Below are positions 12,800 to 25,041 of a stretch of 64,000 bases of DNA, piece after piece. Positions within the stretch are counted from its first letter, which is position 1. Every line of letters starts with the position of its first letter. The stretch is from Corydoras sp. C115 (lineage: Eukaryota; Chordata; Actinopteri; Siluriformes; Callichthyidae): NCBI GenBank assembly GCA_019802505.1, contig JAFMOC010000835.1, positions 1 through 64,000 on the forward strand, written 5' to 3'. Below the pieces are notes generated by a model that was not told where the DNA came from, did no database searches, and saw only the letters and a list, made by a program, of their open reading frames with translations. The position numbers and the translations under genes are program-made.

Positions 12800-13200
12800 T
12801 GTATCATATATCTCAAAATGAACCCATCAAAAGTCATAATGGCTCATTTTGAAGTTTCAAACTAATAAAACATAAAGACAGGAGGGAGATGGGAGTGAGG
12901 CGGCTCTGGAATGGAAAGCCTGTGGCCCACTTCTTCTGAGCATTTGTTTTCACCACAATTCCCTGCCAACTATTAAAGGGATTATGAGATCATGTCTGGT
13001 GCCATGAAGCTAAGACGTGCACGGTTACGATGCTTTGTTGATTAAAGAGTGTGACTTTGACCCAGTTGTTGATGTAGGTTCATCAGGAGAAAGGTTTTCT
13101 GCTTCTGTGTGTACAGTATGTGATCTACATACTGTATATCATCACAATACCTAACTACCCCCCCCTCCCAACCCCTGTGGCATTATCATAGTATTAACTG
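12800..13200. other. Unique island
   Basis: Repeat-free AT-leaning sequence with no gene signal. It is a candidate for conserved non-coding sequence by appearance only. Confidence 0.35.
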
Positions 13201-13216
13201 GTTTCTGTAACTATTG

Positions 13217-13572
13217 AGGGCGGCACGGGGTTTAATGGTTGGTATGTTCCCCTTTCAGTGCTGGGGATTCCCAGTCGAATCCCAATCGGGGTGGAGTTTC
13301 CATGTTCTCCCCGTGTCTGTGTGGGTTTTCTCCGGGTTCTCCGGTTTCCTCCCACAGTCCAAAAACATGGATCAAAGTCAGTTGAATTCTTCAAATTGCC
13401 CCATATAGAGTGTGTCTGTGTGAGTGAGTGTGTGCCCAGCGATGGATTGGCGCCCTGTCCTGGGTGTATCTGCCCAGCGCCCGAGACGTTCTCCCCTGGA
13501 TGGGCATGGGGAACCCCCCCCCCCCATGACCCTAGTAGAGGAGAAAGTGGAAGATAATGGATGGATGGATGG
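13217..13572 (+). mobile_element. V-SINE, full length
   Basis: Head GGGCGGCACGGGG, V-domain, body with a C-run at about 13516-13526, tail (ATGG)n. Confidence 0.88.
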
Positions 13573-13769
13573 AACTATTGAAAAAAAAAAGCCCTCTAGT
13601 GGCCATATTGCAGAACACGGTTTATAAACAACAGCCGCAACAGGCTTAGTGTAAATTGTAAATCAGTTTGTCATGAGGAAGCTGTGATTTAGATGCGCTG
13701 CTGGGCTCGGAGTGAATAAGCTGGAGACTCAGCTGTAACTTTGCACACACACACACACACACACACATA

Positions 13770-13804
<35 letters not shown>

Positions 13805-14090
13805 GCGCGTAGACGTGGAAATAATAAGGCTCTGTCCAGCTGCTCTGATACCAGACTTTTGCTCACATTGTTGGAGTTCCTCTCCTTAGTGCTTTTTATT
13901 ACAGATATCCTTTTGCCCTTTCTCATAACTCAGGACTCATATTGGTATGTCCCTTGTGGCCCGTTTCTCAGACCATATGTCTCAGTGTGAGACGTTGCCT
14001 CAGATTATGGCATGTATGAAGGGTGAGTGGCTGCTGAGAGAAAACAGTCTATCATAAAATATTAATAATAATGATAATAATAAAATTTAT
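13573..14090. other. Unique sequence with a CA microsatellite
   Basis: Contains a piece resembling the 21-23 kb tandem family (CCCTCTAGTGGCCATATTG, about 13591-13612) and (CA)n at about 13743-13804. No gene was seen. Confidence 0.5.
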
Positions 14091-14095
14091 AAAAA

Positions 14096-14448
14096 TCCAT
14101 CCATTATCTTCCGCTTTATCCTCTACTAGGGTCGCGGGGGGGGTTGGGGGATTCCCCATGCACATCCAGGGGAGAACGTTTCAGGCGCTGGGCAGATACA
14201 CCCAGGACAGGACACCAATCTATCACTGGGGACACACTCACTCACACAGACACACTCTATATGGGGCAATTTGGAGAACTCAATTGACTTGATCCATGTT
14301 TTTGGACTGTGGGAGGAAACCGGAGAACCTGGAGGAAACCCATGCAGACACAGAGAGAACATGGAAACTCCACCCAGATGGGGATTCGAACCGGGAATCC
14401 TTAGTGCTGAGAGGAGAACATGCTAACCACTAAGCCACCGTGCCGCCC
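14096..14448 (-). mobile_element. V-SINE, full length, minus strand
   Basis: Tail CCATCCATTATC at the left, reverse head ending CCACCGTGCCGCCCC at the right. Confidence 0.88.
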
Positions 14449-14460
14449 CACACTCAAAGT

Positions 14461-14855
14461 CCATCCATCCATTACCTTCCCCTTTATCCACTATTAGGGT
14501 CGTGGGGGGGATTTCCACATGACAATCCAGGGGACAACGTTTCGGGCGCTGGACAGATACACCCAGGACAGGACACCAATCTATCACTGGACACACACTC
14601 ACTCACACAGACACAGTCTGTATGGGGCAATTTAGAGAACTCAATTGACTTGATCCATGTTTTTGGACAGTGGGAGGAAACCGGAGAACCCGGAGGAAAC
14701 CCATGCGGACACGGGGAGAACATGGAACTCCACCCAGATGGGGATTCGAACCGGGAATCCCTAGCGCTGAGAGGAGAACATGCTAACCACTAACCCCCGT
14801 GACCCTAGTAGAGGATAAAGTGGAAGATAATGGATGAATGAATGAATGGATGGAT
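14461..14855. mobile_element. V-SINE fold-back: minus copy joined to plus tail
   Basis: A minus-strand copy (14461-14794) loses the last part of its head at CCACTAACC and continues directly into a plus-strand 3' segment (CCCGTGACCCTAGTAGAGG ... (GAAT)n). Confidence 0.8.
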
Positions 14856-14859
14856 GTTC

Positions 14860-15340
14860 TCACTGCAGGTTGCGTACAAACATGTGATCAGGCAGATTAG
14901 ATGTTTAATCCAGATTAGTACTGTTTCATTAATAACGTTTAAATAACCATTTTTAAATTTATCTCACCTCTCAAACAGCTGCGGCAGCCGACGGGAGGTG
15001 GGGTTGGGGGTGGGGGGGTCTGAGCTGGGATTTATTGTGGAGGTTGGAATGAAATATTAATGGTTTAATAATTGTACTACTGTCATGTGCTTCCTGTTCA
15101 TCACAGCATCTGCTAATTTAGGAGATTACGTTACAGTTACTGCAGCCACAGAGATTAATTATTTCGTTTCCGGAACTGCAAAACCAACCCCCCCCCCCCC
15201 CCAACACGCTTTTAGCTGTGAGTCATTTATCAAGAGAACATGATTATAGTTATTCTGTGGGGGGAAATCTGTATCATATTTCTTTATAAGAACGTTCCAG
15301 AGAATTTATATGCTATATGGACTAAAGTATTTAGGACACC
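14860..15340. other. Unique AT-rich sequence
   Basis: Contains a G-rich stretch at about 14997-15018 and a C-run at about 15189-15202. No gene signal. Confidence 0.4.
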
Positions 15341-15341
15341 C

Positions 15342-18112
15342 ACAGATTATACCCACAGATTATACCAACATATTATTTTTACAGATTATACCTACGGAAT
15401 ATGTCTATAGATTATACTCACAGATTATACCTACATTTTATTTTTACAGATTATACATACGGAATATATCTAAAGATTATGCCTACAAATTATGTCTAAA
15501 TATTATACCTACAGATTATACCTACAGATTATGCCTGCAGATTATACCTACATATTATTTTTACAGATTATACCTACGGAATATACCTAAAGATTATGCC
15601 TACAAATGATGTCTAAATATTATACCTACAGATTATGCCTTCATATTATAACTACACATTATTTTTACAGATTATACCTACAGAATATACCTAAAGATTA
15701 TGCCTACAAATGATGTCTAAATATTATACCTACAGATTATTTTTATAGATTATACCTACAGAATATGTCTATAGATTATACTCACAGATTATACCTACAT
15801 ATTATTTTTACAGATTATACCTACGGAATATACCTAAAGATTATGCCTACAAATGATGTCTAAATATTATACCTACAGATTATGGCTTTATATTATACCT
15901 ACACATTATTTTTTACAGATTATACCTACAGAATATGTCTATAGATTATACTCACAGATTATACCTACATATTATTTTTACAGATTATACCTACGGAATA
16001 TACCTAAAGATTATGCCTACAAATTATGTCTAAATATTAATCCTACAGATTATGCCTGCAGATTATACCTACACATTATTTTTACAGATTATACCTATGT
16101 AATATACCTACAGAATATACCTAAAGATTATACCTACAGAATGTGTCTAAAAAGATTATACCCACAGATTATTCCATCAATTATCTATGTATTATTTTTT
16201 ACAGATATATACCTATGGAATATACCTAAAGATTATACCTACATATTATACCTCTAGATTATACCTATAGATTGTATTTACAAAAATACAGATTATACCT
16301 AAAGATTACAACTACAGATTATACTCACAGATTATATCTACAGAATGTGTCTAAAGATTATACCTACAGATTATATCTACAGAATGTGTCTAAAGATTAT
16401 ACCTACAGATTATATCTACAGAATGTGTCTAAAGATTATACCTACAGATTATATCTACAGAATGTGTCTAAATATTATACCTACAGATTAGGCCTACAGA
16501 TTACACCTACATATTATATCTACAGATTATACCTATAGATTGTATTTACAGAATATATCTACAGATTATACTTAAAGATTACAACTACAGACTATACTCA
16601 CAGATTATATCTACAGAATGTGTCTAAAGATTATACCTACAGATTATATCTACAGAATGTGTCTAAAGATTATACCTACAGATTAGGCCTACAGATTACA
16701 CCTACATATTATATCTACAGATTATACCTATAGATTGTATTTACAGAATATATCTACAGATTATACTTAAAGATTACAACTACAGACTATACTCACATAT
16801 TATATCTACAGAATGTGTCTAAAGATTATACCTACAGATTATATCTACAGAATGTGTCTAAATATTATACCTACAGATTAGGCCTACAGATTACACCTAC
16901 ATATTATATCTACAGATTATACCTATAGATTGTATTTACAGAATATATCTACAGATTATACTTAAAGATTACAACTACAGACTATACTCACAGATTATAT
17001 CTACAGAATGTCTCTAAAGATTATACCTACAGATTATATCTACAGAATGTGTCTAAAGATTATACCTACAGATTAGGCCTACAGATTACACCTACATATT
17101 ATATCTACAGATTATACCTATAGATTGTATTTACAGAAATTATCTACAGATTATACTTAAAGATTACAACTACAGACTATACTCACATATTATATCTACA
17201 GAATGTGGCTAAAGATTATTACTACAGATTATATCTACAGAATGTGTCTAAAGATTATACCTACAGATTATATCTACAGAATGTGTCTAAAGATTATACC
17301 TACAGATTAGGCCTACAGATTATACCTATAGATTGTATTTACAGAAATTATCTACAGATTATACTTAAAGATTACAACTACAGACTATACTCACAGATTA
17401 TATCTGCAGAATGTGTCTAAAGATTATACCTACATATTAGGCCTACAGATTACACCTACATATTACATCTACAGATTATACCTATAGATTGTATTTACAG
17501 AAATTATCTACAGATTATACTTAAAGATTACAACTACAGACTATACTCACAGATTATATCTACAGAATGTTTCTAAAGATTATACCTACAGATTATATCT
17601 ACAGAATGTGTCTAAAGATTATATCTACAGAATGTGTCTAAAGATTATACCTACATATTATATCTACAGATTATACCTATAGATTGTATTTACAGAAAAT
17701 ATCTACAGATTATACTTAAAGATTACAACTATAGACTATACTCACAGATTACATCTACAGAATGTGTCTAAAGATTATACCTACAGATTAGGCCTACAGA
17801 TTATACCTACATATTATATCTACAGATTATACCTATAGATTGTATATACAGAAAATATCTACATATTATACCTAAAGGTTATACCTATAGATTATATAAA
17901 ATATCAAAAGATTATTTCTACAGATTATATCTAACAACTATCTCAACAAATTATAGCTACAGAATATGTCTAGACCTACAGATGTACACATTATATCTAT
18001 AGAATGTATTTACAAATTATACCTACAGATTGTATATACAAATACTGTATATAATCTACAGATTATAGCTACAGCATATAGTTTTACTGATTATAGCTAC
18101 AGATTACACATA
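15342..18112. repeat. Satellite of 13-bp monomers (AGATTATACCTAC)
   Basis: Monomer variants fill about 2.8 kb. The marker GGCCTACAG recurs at 16490, 16686, 16880, 17076, 17310, 17440 and 17790; spacings are close to 195, 195, 195, 234, 130 and 351 bp, all multiples of 13 (15, 15, 15, 18, 10 and 27 monomers). That shows a 15-monomer higher-order repeat in the middle. Because 13 is 3n+1, open frames translate into a 13-residue periodic peptide; these are by-products. Confidence 0.95.
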
Positions 18113-18224
18113 CATAATTTAGATAAATCTAGTCTACCCACTAACATGTTTTTGGATTTGGGTTCGAACCCCTTACAGACACAGGGAGAACATACTAATT
18201 CCTCCTTCCTGGGGAGAACAAGGT

Positions 18225-18375
18225 TTGATTCATAAATGCATTGAAATAAATCCGTGACGTAATCTAGTCCGGTTTTTCAAGTGAACCCTGATCGCTGAGT
18301 AACAGGAATCCGGTTTCTCTAACGATCAAAAACCGCCATCTAGTGGCCCAATTACAGAACGCACTTTATACTTCT
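18225..18375 (+). repeat. Partial copy of the ~335-bp palindromic repeat family
   Basis: Shares ATAAATGCATTGAA, AATCTAGTCCGGTTTTT, GCTGAGTAACAGG and CGCCATCTAGTGGCC with the array at 21.4-23.5 kb. It lies just upstream of the glypican acceptor. Confidence 0.7.
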
Positions 18376-18439
18376 TATAGAACTTTTTTGTTCACGGCTC
18401 AGCCAATCAGATTTAAGAAGCGGATCTGAGGTTCAGAAC

Positions 18440-18535
18440 CTTGCATAACGCCCCACATTGGTAGGTTGGGATTTGAACCCCCAACCGTCGGATGCTTAAC
18501 CCCACCCACTAACCCCTCAGCTACCCCACCTGAAA
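18440..18535 (-). mobile_element. tRNA-like SINE head remnant
   Basis: GGGATTTGAACCCCCAACC followed by CTTAACC and CAGCTACCCC is the reverse complement of a tRNA-derived SINE head (B box to 5' end), as in the L2-tailed SINEs elsewhere in the window. Confidence 0.5.
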
Positions 18536-18565
18536 GCTGACTCCTGTCTTGTTGCTCTCTTGCAG

Positions 18566-18741
18566 ATCTGGAGGATCATTTGGAGATGGACGACCTGACC
18601 TTTCACGAGTTACTGCTGACCCCCAGACTGGCGGCGGACAAGCGCAGCGTAGCGCCGTTACCGGGAGGCGGGCGGGGCGTCGGCGCCCCCACCGCCGTTT
18701 CCCTGCCGGCCGTTATCCTTCTCCTGCTTGGGCTTCAGTAA
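18566..18741 (+). CDS. gpc3: Terminal exon of a glypican, probably glypican-3 (C-terminus with GPI signal)
   Basis: A pyrimidine-rich tract ending CTCTCTTGCAG precedes the exon. Two bases complete a split codon (a phase-1 junction) and 57 codons follow to TAA at 18739-18741. The peptide opens with an acidic stretch (LEDHLEMDD), then Leu-rich TFHELLLTPR, a Gly/Arg-rich linker (about residues 31-39) and a final hydrophobic run (VSLPAVILLLLGLQ) without a following basic tail, typical of a GPI-attachment signal. In glypican-3 the last exon similarly starts just after an Ala-Tyr-Asp-Leu region with acidic residues and ends with a hydrophobic GPI signal. The glypican-4-like first exon 12 kb downstream on the same strand fits the vertebrate GPC3-GPC4 tandem order. 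Family assignment rests on this context and a weak C-terminal match; glypican-5 or another GPI-anchored protein is possible. Confidence 0.6.
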
Positions 18742-19430
18742 ACCAGTTTCACACAGACTCCTCTCTGGAAATTCCAATCACCCACCCCCACCTCCACCCC
18801 ACCTCCCACAACCCCCCCCCCACCTCCACCCCTCCACGAATTGGTCTTGATTTTAAAGGACGCCGCAGCTGGCCCTTCTGCTTTCCTGAAAGCCGATCTA
18901 GACCGCGGACAGGGGAGTGTTCCTCGCTCCGTCTGCTCCGTCTCCAGTGTTCTTTAATTAAGATCTCCTGATTCTCCACCCAACGTCCGAATCCCGCCGA
19001 GTCCAAATGCCAAACTACTAAAGCATGTCACTGACGATATCCCACAATGCTCCACCGCTGCCGCAGTCACCTGTCCGGCTTCCAGTGTCGTTTCCTCCTG
19101 ATGTTCTCCACGTGGAGCCGGTGGGTGGAGGATCCCACTCTCATTCCGAGGACCGTGTTTGTGAATCGCCGGGACTTTCTCGGGAGGCGACCCCTGACCT
19201 CGGCGCTCTCTGAGGAACCACGCTTCTCCATCAAGCACAGGGTCCGAACACCGAGTGAACGCACTCTTGAGCACCCTCCATTCTGCCTCCTGTGGACCCC
19301 CCACCCCCCACCACCCCTCGTGCTCTCCTCAGTCCGTCTGGATTAATTGGAGTCTCTGACACTTTATTAGGGTTCTTTATATGTCTCGGTTCGTGGAAAG
19401 ACCCCAAACATCCTGCTCCATCCAACTTCA
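18742..19430 (+). other. Probable start of the 3' UTR of the upstream glypican gene
   Basis: Sequence after the stop is unique, with C-rich stretches (18780-18835, 19290-19315) and several short open frames that resemble no protein. I see no unambiguous AATAAA signal before the repeat-rich zone beyond 19.4 kb, so the transcript end is undetermined. Confidence 0.45.
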
Positions 19431-19435
19431 GCACC

Positions 19436-19535
19436 CATCATCATCATCACCATCTTCATCATCACCACCATCATCATCATCTTCATCCTCACCACCATCA
19501 TCATCATCTTCATCTTCATCATCAAAAGGGCTATA
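19436..19535. repeat. (CAT)n trinucleotide repeat
   Basis: Interrupted CAT/CAC/CTT triplets over about 100 bp. Open frames give poly-His or poly-Ser and are not genes. Confidence 0.9.
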
Positions 19536-19610
19536 CCTATTTTTAAGACTGGATTCATTTTTAGACTTTAATTCCTGTAAGGGCCAAAAAAAGGTCACCA
19601 CCACCACCAA

Positions 19611-20207
19611 GGTCACCTTCCCATGTCTGTGTGGGTCTCCTCTGGGTTCTCTGGTTTCCACCCACAGTCCGAAAACATGGATTCAAGCCGAATTGGCTGC
19701 CCCAATCCCTAAATTGCCCCCATATAGTGTGTCCCTGTCTAAGTGTGTGATTGGCGCTCTGTCCTGGGTGTATCTGCCCGGTGCCTGAAACACTCTGCAT
19801 GGGCATGGGGACCCCCCCCCCCCACGACCCTAGAAGAGAAATTAGACAAAAGACAATGAGGTAAGGTGAGATGAAATTGCCCCTATCTAAATTGATTGAG
19901 TGTGTGCCCAGTGATAGTTGGCGTCCTGTCCTCGTTGTATCTGCCCAGCACCTGAAACCTTCTCCCCTGGATGGACAATGGGCAACCCCCATAATGGATT
20001 GATGGACACACTCTATACGGGGCAATTTTCAGAATTCAATTGACCTTGATCCATGTTTTTGGACTGTGGGAGGAAACCGGAGAACCCGGAGGAAACCCAC
20101 GCGGACACGGGGAGAACATGGAAATTCCACCCAGATTGGGATTCGAACCGGGAATCCCCAGCGCTGAGAGGAGAACATGCTAACCACTAAGCCACCATGC
20201 CGCCCTT
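19611..20207. mobile_element. Rearranged V-SINE cluster (+, +, -)
   Basis: Diverged plus-strand body from V-domain to tail (19611-19862), a second plus-strand 3' piece (19890-20005), then a minus-strand 5' part (20007-20207) ending CCACCATGCCGCCC. The joins lack clean target duplications. Confidence 0.75.
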
Positions 20208-20308
20208 AAGCAGAATTAATTTAGGATATTTTTTAATTATTAAACACGACATAGGGGTGGTTTTCAACAAATATTTCTTTTAATATTTTGCTTGTGTCCC
20301 AATTATCC

Positions 20309-20639
20309 ATCCATCCATCATCTTCCGCTTTATCCTCTATTAGGGTCGCGGGGGGGTTCCCCATGTCCATCCAGGGGAGAACGTCTCGGGCGCTGGGCAG
20401 ATACACCCAGGACATGATGCCAATCTATCACTGGACACACACTCACTCACACAGACACTCTCTATATGGGGCAATTTGGACTCAATTGACTTGATCAATT
20501 GACTTGTTTTTGGACTGTGGGTGGAAACCGGAGAACCCGGAGGAAACCCAGGTGGACACGGGGAGAACATGGAGACTCCACCCTGAATCCCCAGTGCTGT
20601 GAGGCGAACATGCCAACCACTAAGCCACCGTGCCGCCCG
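20309..20639 (-). mobile_element. V-SINE, minus strand
   Basis: Tail CCATCCATCC at left, reverse head CCACCGTGCCGCCC at right. A small internal duplication (TTGACTTGATCAATTGACTTG) and a short deletion in the V-domain to head region are visible. The flanking GTGTCCCAATTA occurs at 20293-20304 and 20639-20650: a 12-bp target site duplication. Confidence 0.9.
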
Positions 20640-20739
20640 TGTCCCAATTACTGTTTCCAAAAAAAAACAGGACCTGATCTCAACCTCATTGAATTGAAAG
20701 GGAATTAAAACGTGAGCCATTAAAGCTGGAAGCAGATCA

Positions 20740-21400
20740 TATGAACCCCGAACCCCCCGAGCAGAGTCATATATGTTTAATGGTTAGGTGACCACATGCT
20801 TTGGGTTAATTAATTCATCTACTCTCCTCATTTTGCATTTCCACAGATGTTCCCAAGGCCCTAAGGATGAAAAAAGGCCTTCTCATTCCACCCCCATCTG
20901 AAAGCAATAGGCACGTCATTTCAAGTAAACAACTTAGGATTCAAGTATGACATCATCATCACAACCTTTAGCCAGTCCACTGAAAGCGCCGTACCCTGTG
21001 TGCATCACTCGCTTATTAGTCGGTGGCTCGGGTTGAGATGTTACAGAAGTAAACAACCAATTTCCACGTTCGTGTTTATACTGCAGCTGATTGCTCGGCG
21101 GGGGAGCATCCGAGGCCGTTTCCGTTGCCATCCTCCGGGGTTACTGTATTCCGGTAACTAACGTGGGCGGGGCTTAGAACCACGGTCCTCTCGGTGGAAC
21201 TGTATTTTGTAGGTTGTGGAAGTCGGTTTGCTTTTTAAGTATGTATGTGGTAGCGTGTACGTCCGAATCACATTAAAGCTGCGGTATGTTGGTAATGTAA
21301 GCACGTACGGTCGTGAAAAGTAGAACCCAGGACCCAGGTCATGTGATGAGTCGTGGCCGTGAAAAGCCATTGGGGTGGCTGCAAAACACGTCTGACCCCC
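20740..21400. other. Unique intergenic sequence
   Basis: No recognised repeat or gene; moderate CpG content near 21060-21180. Possible regulatory DNA between the two glypican genes. Confidence 0.35.
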
Positions 21401-21409
21401 TACAGCCAA

Positions 21410-23460
21410 TACAAACACTATGTACGGTATATTAAAGCAATAATGTACGAGAGGACGGCGCTATTGTTAATAAATCACGTAAAAAAAAAACGTGATTTCC
21501 CGTGATTTATTCACAATAATGCACGACTTCGAGAGCCTTATTGCTTTAATAACACACTTCCAAACCCACTACAATCAAAAATCAAGGTTTGGTTGATAAA
21601 TGCGTTTATTAAAAGCAAAATCTATAACGCGCAACGTAATGTAGTCCGGTTTTTAAAGTTTTAAACGTTGATTGCTGAGTAACAGGTTGCCATCTAGTGG
21701 CTATATTACAGAATACAATTTCTAAACTGTACTTTACGAGTTAAATACAAACACTATGTATGGTATAATAAAGCAATAATGCACGAGAGGGCGGTGTTAT
21801 TGTTAATAAATCACGTGAAAACCCATGATTTCCCGTGATTTATTCACAATAATGCACGACTTCGAGAGCCTTATTGCTTTAATAACACACTTCCAAACAC
21901 ACTACAATCAAAAATCAAGGTTTGGTTGATAAATGCGTTTATTAAAAGCAAAATCTATAACGCGCAACGTAATGTAGTCCGGTTTTTAAAGTTTTAAACG
22001 TTGATTGCTGAGTAACAGGTTGCCATCTAGTGGCTATATTACAGAATACAACTTCTAAACTGTACTTTATGAGTTAAATACAAACACTATGTATGGTATA
22101 TTAAAGCAATAATGCACGAGAGGGCGGCGTTATAGTTAATAAATCACGTAAAAAAAAAAACAATTTCCCGTGATTTATTCCCAATAATGCACGACCTCGA
22201 GAGCCTTATTGCTTTAATAACACACTTCCAAACACACTACAATCAAAAATCAAGGTTTGGTTGATAAATGCGTTTATTGAAAGCAAAATCAATAACGCGC
22301 AACGTAATGTAGTCCGGTTTTTAAAGTTTTAAACGTTGATTGCTGAGTAACAGGTTGCCATCTAGTGGCTATATTACAGAATACAATTTCTAAACTGTAC
22401 TTTATGAGTTAAATGACTGTATTGTATATCACGCATTGATACGAATGTGAAGCGCTCAGAGGTGTGTGTTATTGTCACTAATGTCACGGCTGGACAAACG
22501 CCTCAGCCAATCAGCTTTAAGGACCGGAACCAACCATTTTAATAAAGCAATAAGGCATGAGAGAGCGGCATTATTGTGAATAAATGACGGACACCTCTAT
22601 TCCGTGATTTATTCACAATAATACACAACCTCGAGTGTCTTATTACTTTTATAAAACGGTTACAAACACACTGTGATAAAAAAAAAAAAACAAGGTTAGA
22701 ATCATAAATTTGTTTATTGAAAGCTAAATCGGTAATAAATTGATCTTTCACAGTGTAATCAAGTCCGGTTTTTAAAGTGAACGTCGATCACTGAGTAACA
22801 GGATTCCAGTAAGATGTTTATCGTGAATCGGCTTGCTGTTCATATCAACCTGTATTTTATTATTTAAATATAATTACATATATCACGCATTGATACGAAT
22901 GTGAAGCGCTCAGAGTTGTGTGTTATTGTCAATGATGTCACAGCTGGCCAAACGGCTCAGCCAATCAGCTTTAAGGACCGGACCTACCCGTTTTAAAAAA
23001 GCAATAAGGTACGAGAGGGCGTGCATTATGGCGAATAAATCAAGGGAAAGAGGTGTTATTGGTTACGATACGTAGCGGAGTACAGTTACACCTTTTTCCC
23101 CCTGATTTATTCAAAATAATACACAACCTCGTGTCTTATTGCTTTTATAAAACAGTTACAAACACACTATAATCAAAAAACAATATTAGAATCGTAAATC
23201 TGTTTATTGAAAGCAAGTCCGGTCTTTAAAATGAACGTCGATCGCTGAGTAACAGGATTCCAGTGGGATGCTTATCGCGAATCGGCTTGCTGTTCATATC
23301 AACCTGTATTTTATTATCTAAAAAATGTATTGTATATCACGAATGTGAAGCGCTCAGAGGCGTGGGTTATCGTCAATAATGTCACGGCTGGACAAACGGC
23401 TCAGCCAATCAGCTTTAAGGACCGGAACTCCCCGTTTTTCAGTCACGTGTACAATAACTG
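21410..23460. repeat. ~335-bp tandem repeat with internal palindrome, plus diverged copies
   Basis: The marker AAAGCAATAATGCACGAGAG occurs near 21436, 21771 and 22107 (spacing about 335 bp; three nearly identical units), with diverged longer units near 22545 and 22998. Each unit contains an inverted pair: AATAATGCACGAGAGGGCGG with AATAAATCACG, then CGTGATTTATT with CTCGAGAGCCTTATTGCTTT, able to form a long hairpin. Later units add a segment with CAGCCAATCAGCTTTAAGG. The family recurs in part at 18.2, 26.9, 28.3, 28.7 and 45.0 kb. No coding capacity. Confidence 0.9.
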
Positions 23461-23469
23461 TTGTATAGA

Positions 23470-25035
23470 GATTTAAAACCATGTGAATGGAAGGGTTTTT
23501 ATTATCCTGTAATGACATGTGTTAACCAGGGGGGTCGCCAGATGTCTGTCATCGTATACACTGTAGCTTTAATTTGATTTGCAACCGCATTCCAATATGA
23601 AAGGGTTTTTTTCCCCCGTGTAATTTGGTGAATAAACGTTAATGTTTTTATAGATGTATCTATGAGTCTTAATGAGGTTTTTCTGATGTGTGTGTTAATT
23701 TCCAACCAAAGGCCATCCATTCGAAATCGGGTTTCGCATCTGCGTGATGAAAATGCGGCCCAAATAAAGCCCCAGAGGCCACGGGAGAACCTTTATATAA
23801 ACAAAGTGGACTCCCCTTATTGAGCCGGCGAGCCTTTGATGTGCACTAAAGCGCCAGACGACTATAGAGCTTCACACCCATGGCCGCAAACAAACCTCAT
23901 TTTTCACTGTTTACCCTTTAATGCCCCCTACCAGTGCATTTAGCAGGCTCCAATTTATTTCCCATTACCCGCCTAATCTGGCCACCTAACTGATCCCACA
24001 CCCCGAGGCTGAATCTTTGCTGTTTCACACTTTCTCCCCCCCCCCCACCCACCCCACCCCACCCCGAAAAACAATTAAAGCCTGCCTGCCTCGAGCCCTT
24101 GTCCTTCTCTCAGGACCGGAGTGCAACCTTTAGCATATGGTAACGAAGGTCTGCTTATCAGGCCTCGGCCAAGGGGGGGGGGGGGGGGCAAGAGCCAGGG
24201 AGCAGCTGAGGTGACCCTAAACTCCTGCCTGCACTCTGAATGTTAATGGTAAAGGGAGAATGGGCAAACAGAGCCATTGAAATGCAGAGGCCTGAATGTT
24301 TTCTTAGGGTAATAAAGTGGTGATACAAGAACGACCCAATTTTAGGGTCAACTGGTACACATGACGTGGGGGGTGATTGAAAGGGGCCGGGGGACACGGT
24401 GCAGATCGATTGATCCTGATACCCAAAGCAGCCATTAGGCCGATTTATTAGACGGGCGAGCGTGTCCGATCTTCCCCACGCCTGCAGATCCAGCGCTGTA
24501 AACATTACATACGATTATATGTGGCGCTCGCGGAGCAGCGTCCCGCTGAACCCGGGGCTGTGAGGATTTTTCCGCGATGCCCATTGAAATGTTAATGCGA
24601 GCGATGCCGTTGCGAGCGGCGTCACCAAACTGACATAATGCCTTTTTTTTTATACACTGAATCCCATTCATCGGCGGTGGCGCGCCAGGGCCACAAATTT
24701 GTCCGTTACTGAGTGTTCCGAGACAAATAGCACTCACCTTTTGTTACCCATTGAAAGTAACACCAGCCCTCGGCTCGCATCTATAGTCAAAGGATAGTGT
24801 CCCCAGAAGTCCTTAGCGGCTCTCCATTGGCCGCCTGCTTTTCAATCCACAGTCACACAGCGTGAATGGGGCAGGCTGTGGAATGTGGGGACACAATAGC
24901 TGGAATGCCATGTGGCTCAGAGCCTCCCCCAAGACCATGCAGGGACCCAGAGCCACGGTCAACCCTGCAGAGGCTTCACTAATCCAGACGTGCCGAGGCC
25001 CCGAGTTCTGAGGAAATACGTACTGTACTTTATCC
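23470..25035. promoter_or_regulatory. Repeat-poor intergenic island, candidate conserved regulatory DNA
   Basis: About 1.5 kb almost free of SINE or simple sequence (apart from C- and G-runs near 24040-24064 and 24173-24188), between the two glypican genes. It is rich in homeobox- and octamer-like AT cores in GC-balanced context (TTTAATGCCCC, CCATTGAAATGTTAATGCG, CGATTTATTAG). No open frame or splice pair stands out. Conservation is inferred from appearance and position only. Confidence 0.4.
24704..24812 (+). repeat. Diverged pair with 26702-26806
   Basis: TTACTGAGTGTTCCGAGA, TAGCACTCACC, TACCCATTGAAAGTAACACC and AGGATAGTGTCC align in order with matching segments at 26702-26806 with scattered differences. 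This is either an ancient local duplication or two copies of an interspersed repeat. Confidence 0.65.
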
Positions 25036-25041
25036 TCGAGT

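Larger units (their letters stand above)
1..18565 (+). other. Inferred last intron of the upstream glypican (gpc3-like) gene
   Basis: No exon with convincing coding character is visible before the acceptor at 18561-18565. The stretch is repeats plus short unique islands. It is taken as the last intron of the gene ending at 18741, on the ground that the terminal exon begins with a strong acceptor and glypican-3 introns are very long in vertebrates. The intron start lies outside the window. This is inference; an unrecognised upstream exon cannot be excluded. Confidence 0.5.

Noticed and set aside
15310..17420. Regularly spaced repeats that could suggest a CRISPR array, and Tyr/Leu-rich frames
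   Set aside because: The repeats are 13-bp monomers without unique spacers, in a eukaryotic genome; the frames are the 13-residue periodic by-product of a 3n+1 monomer.
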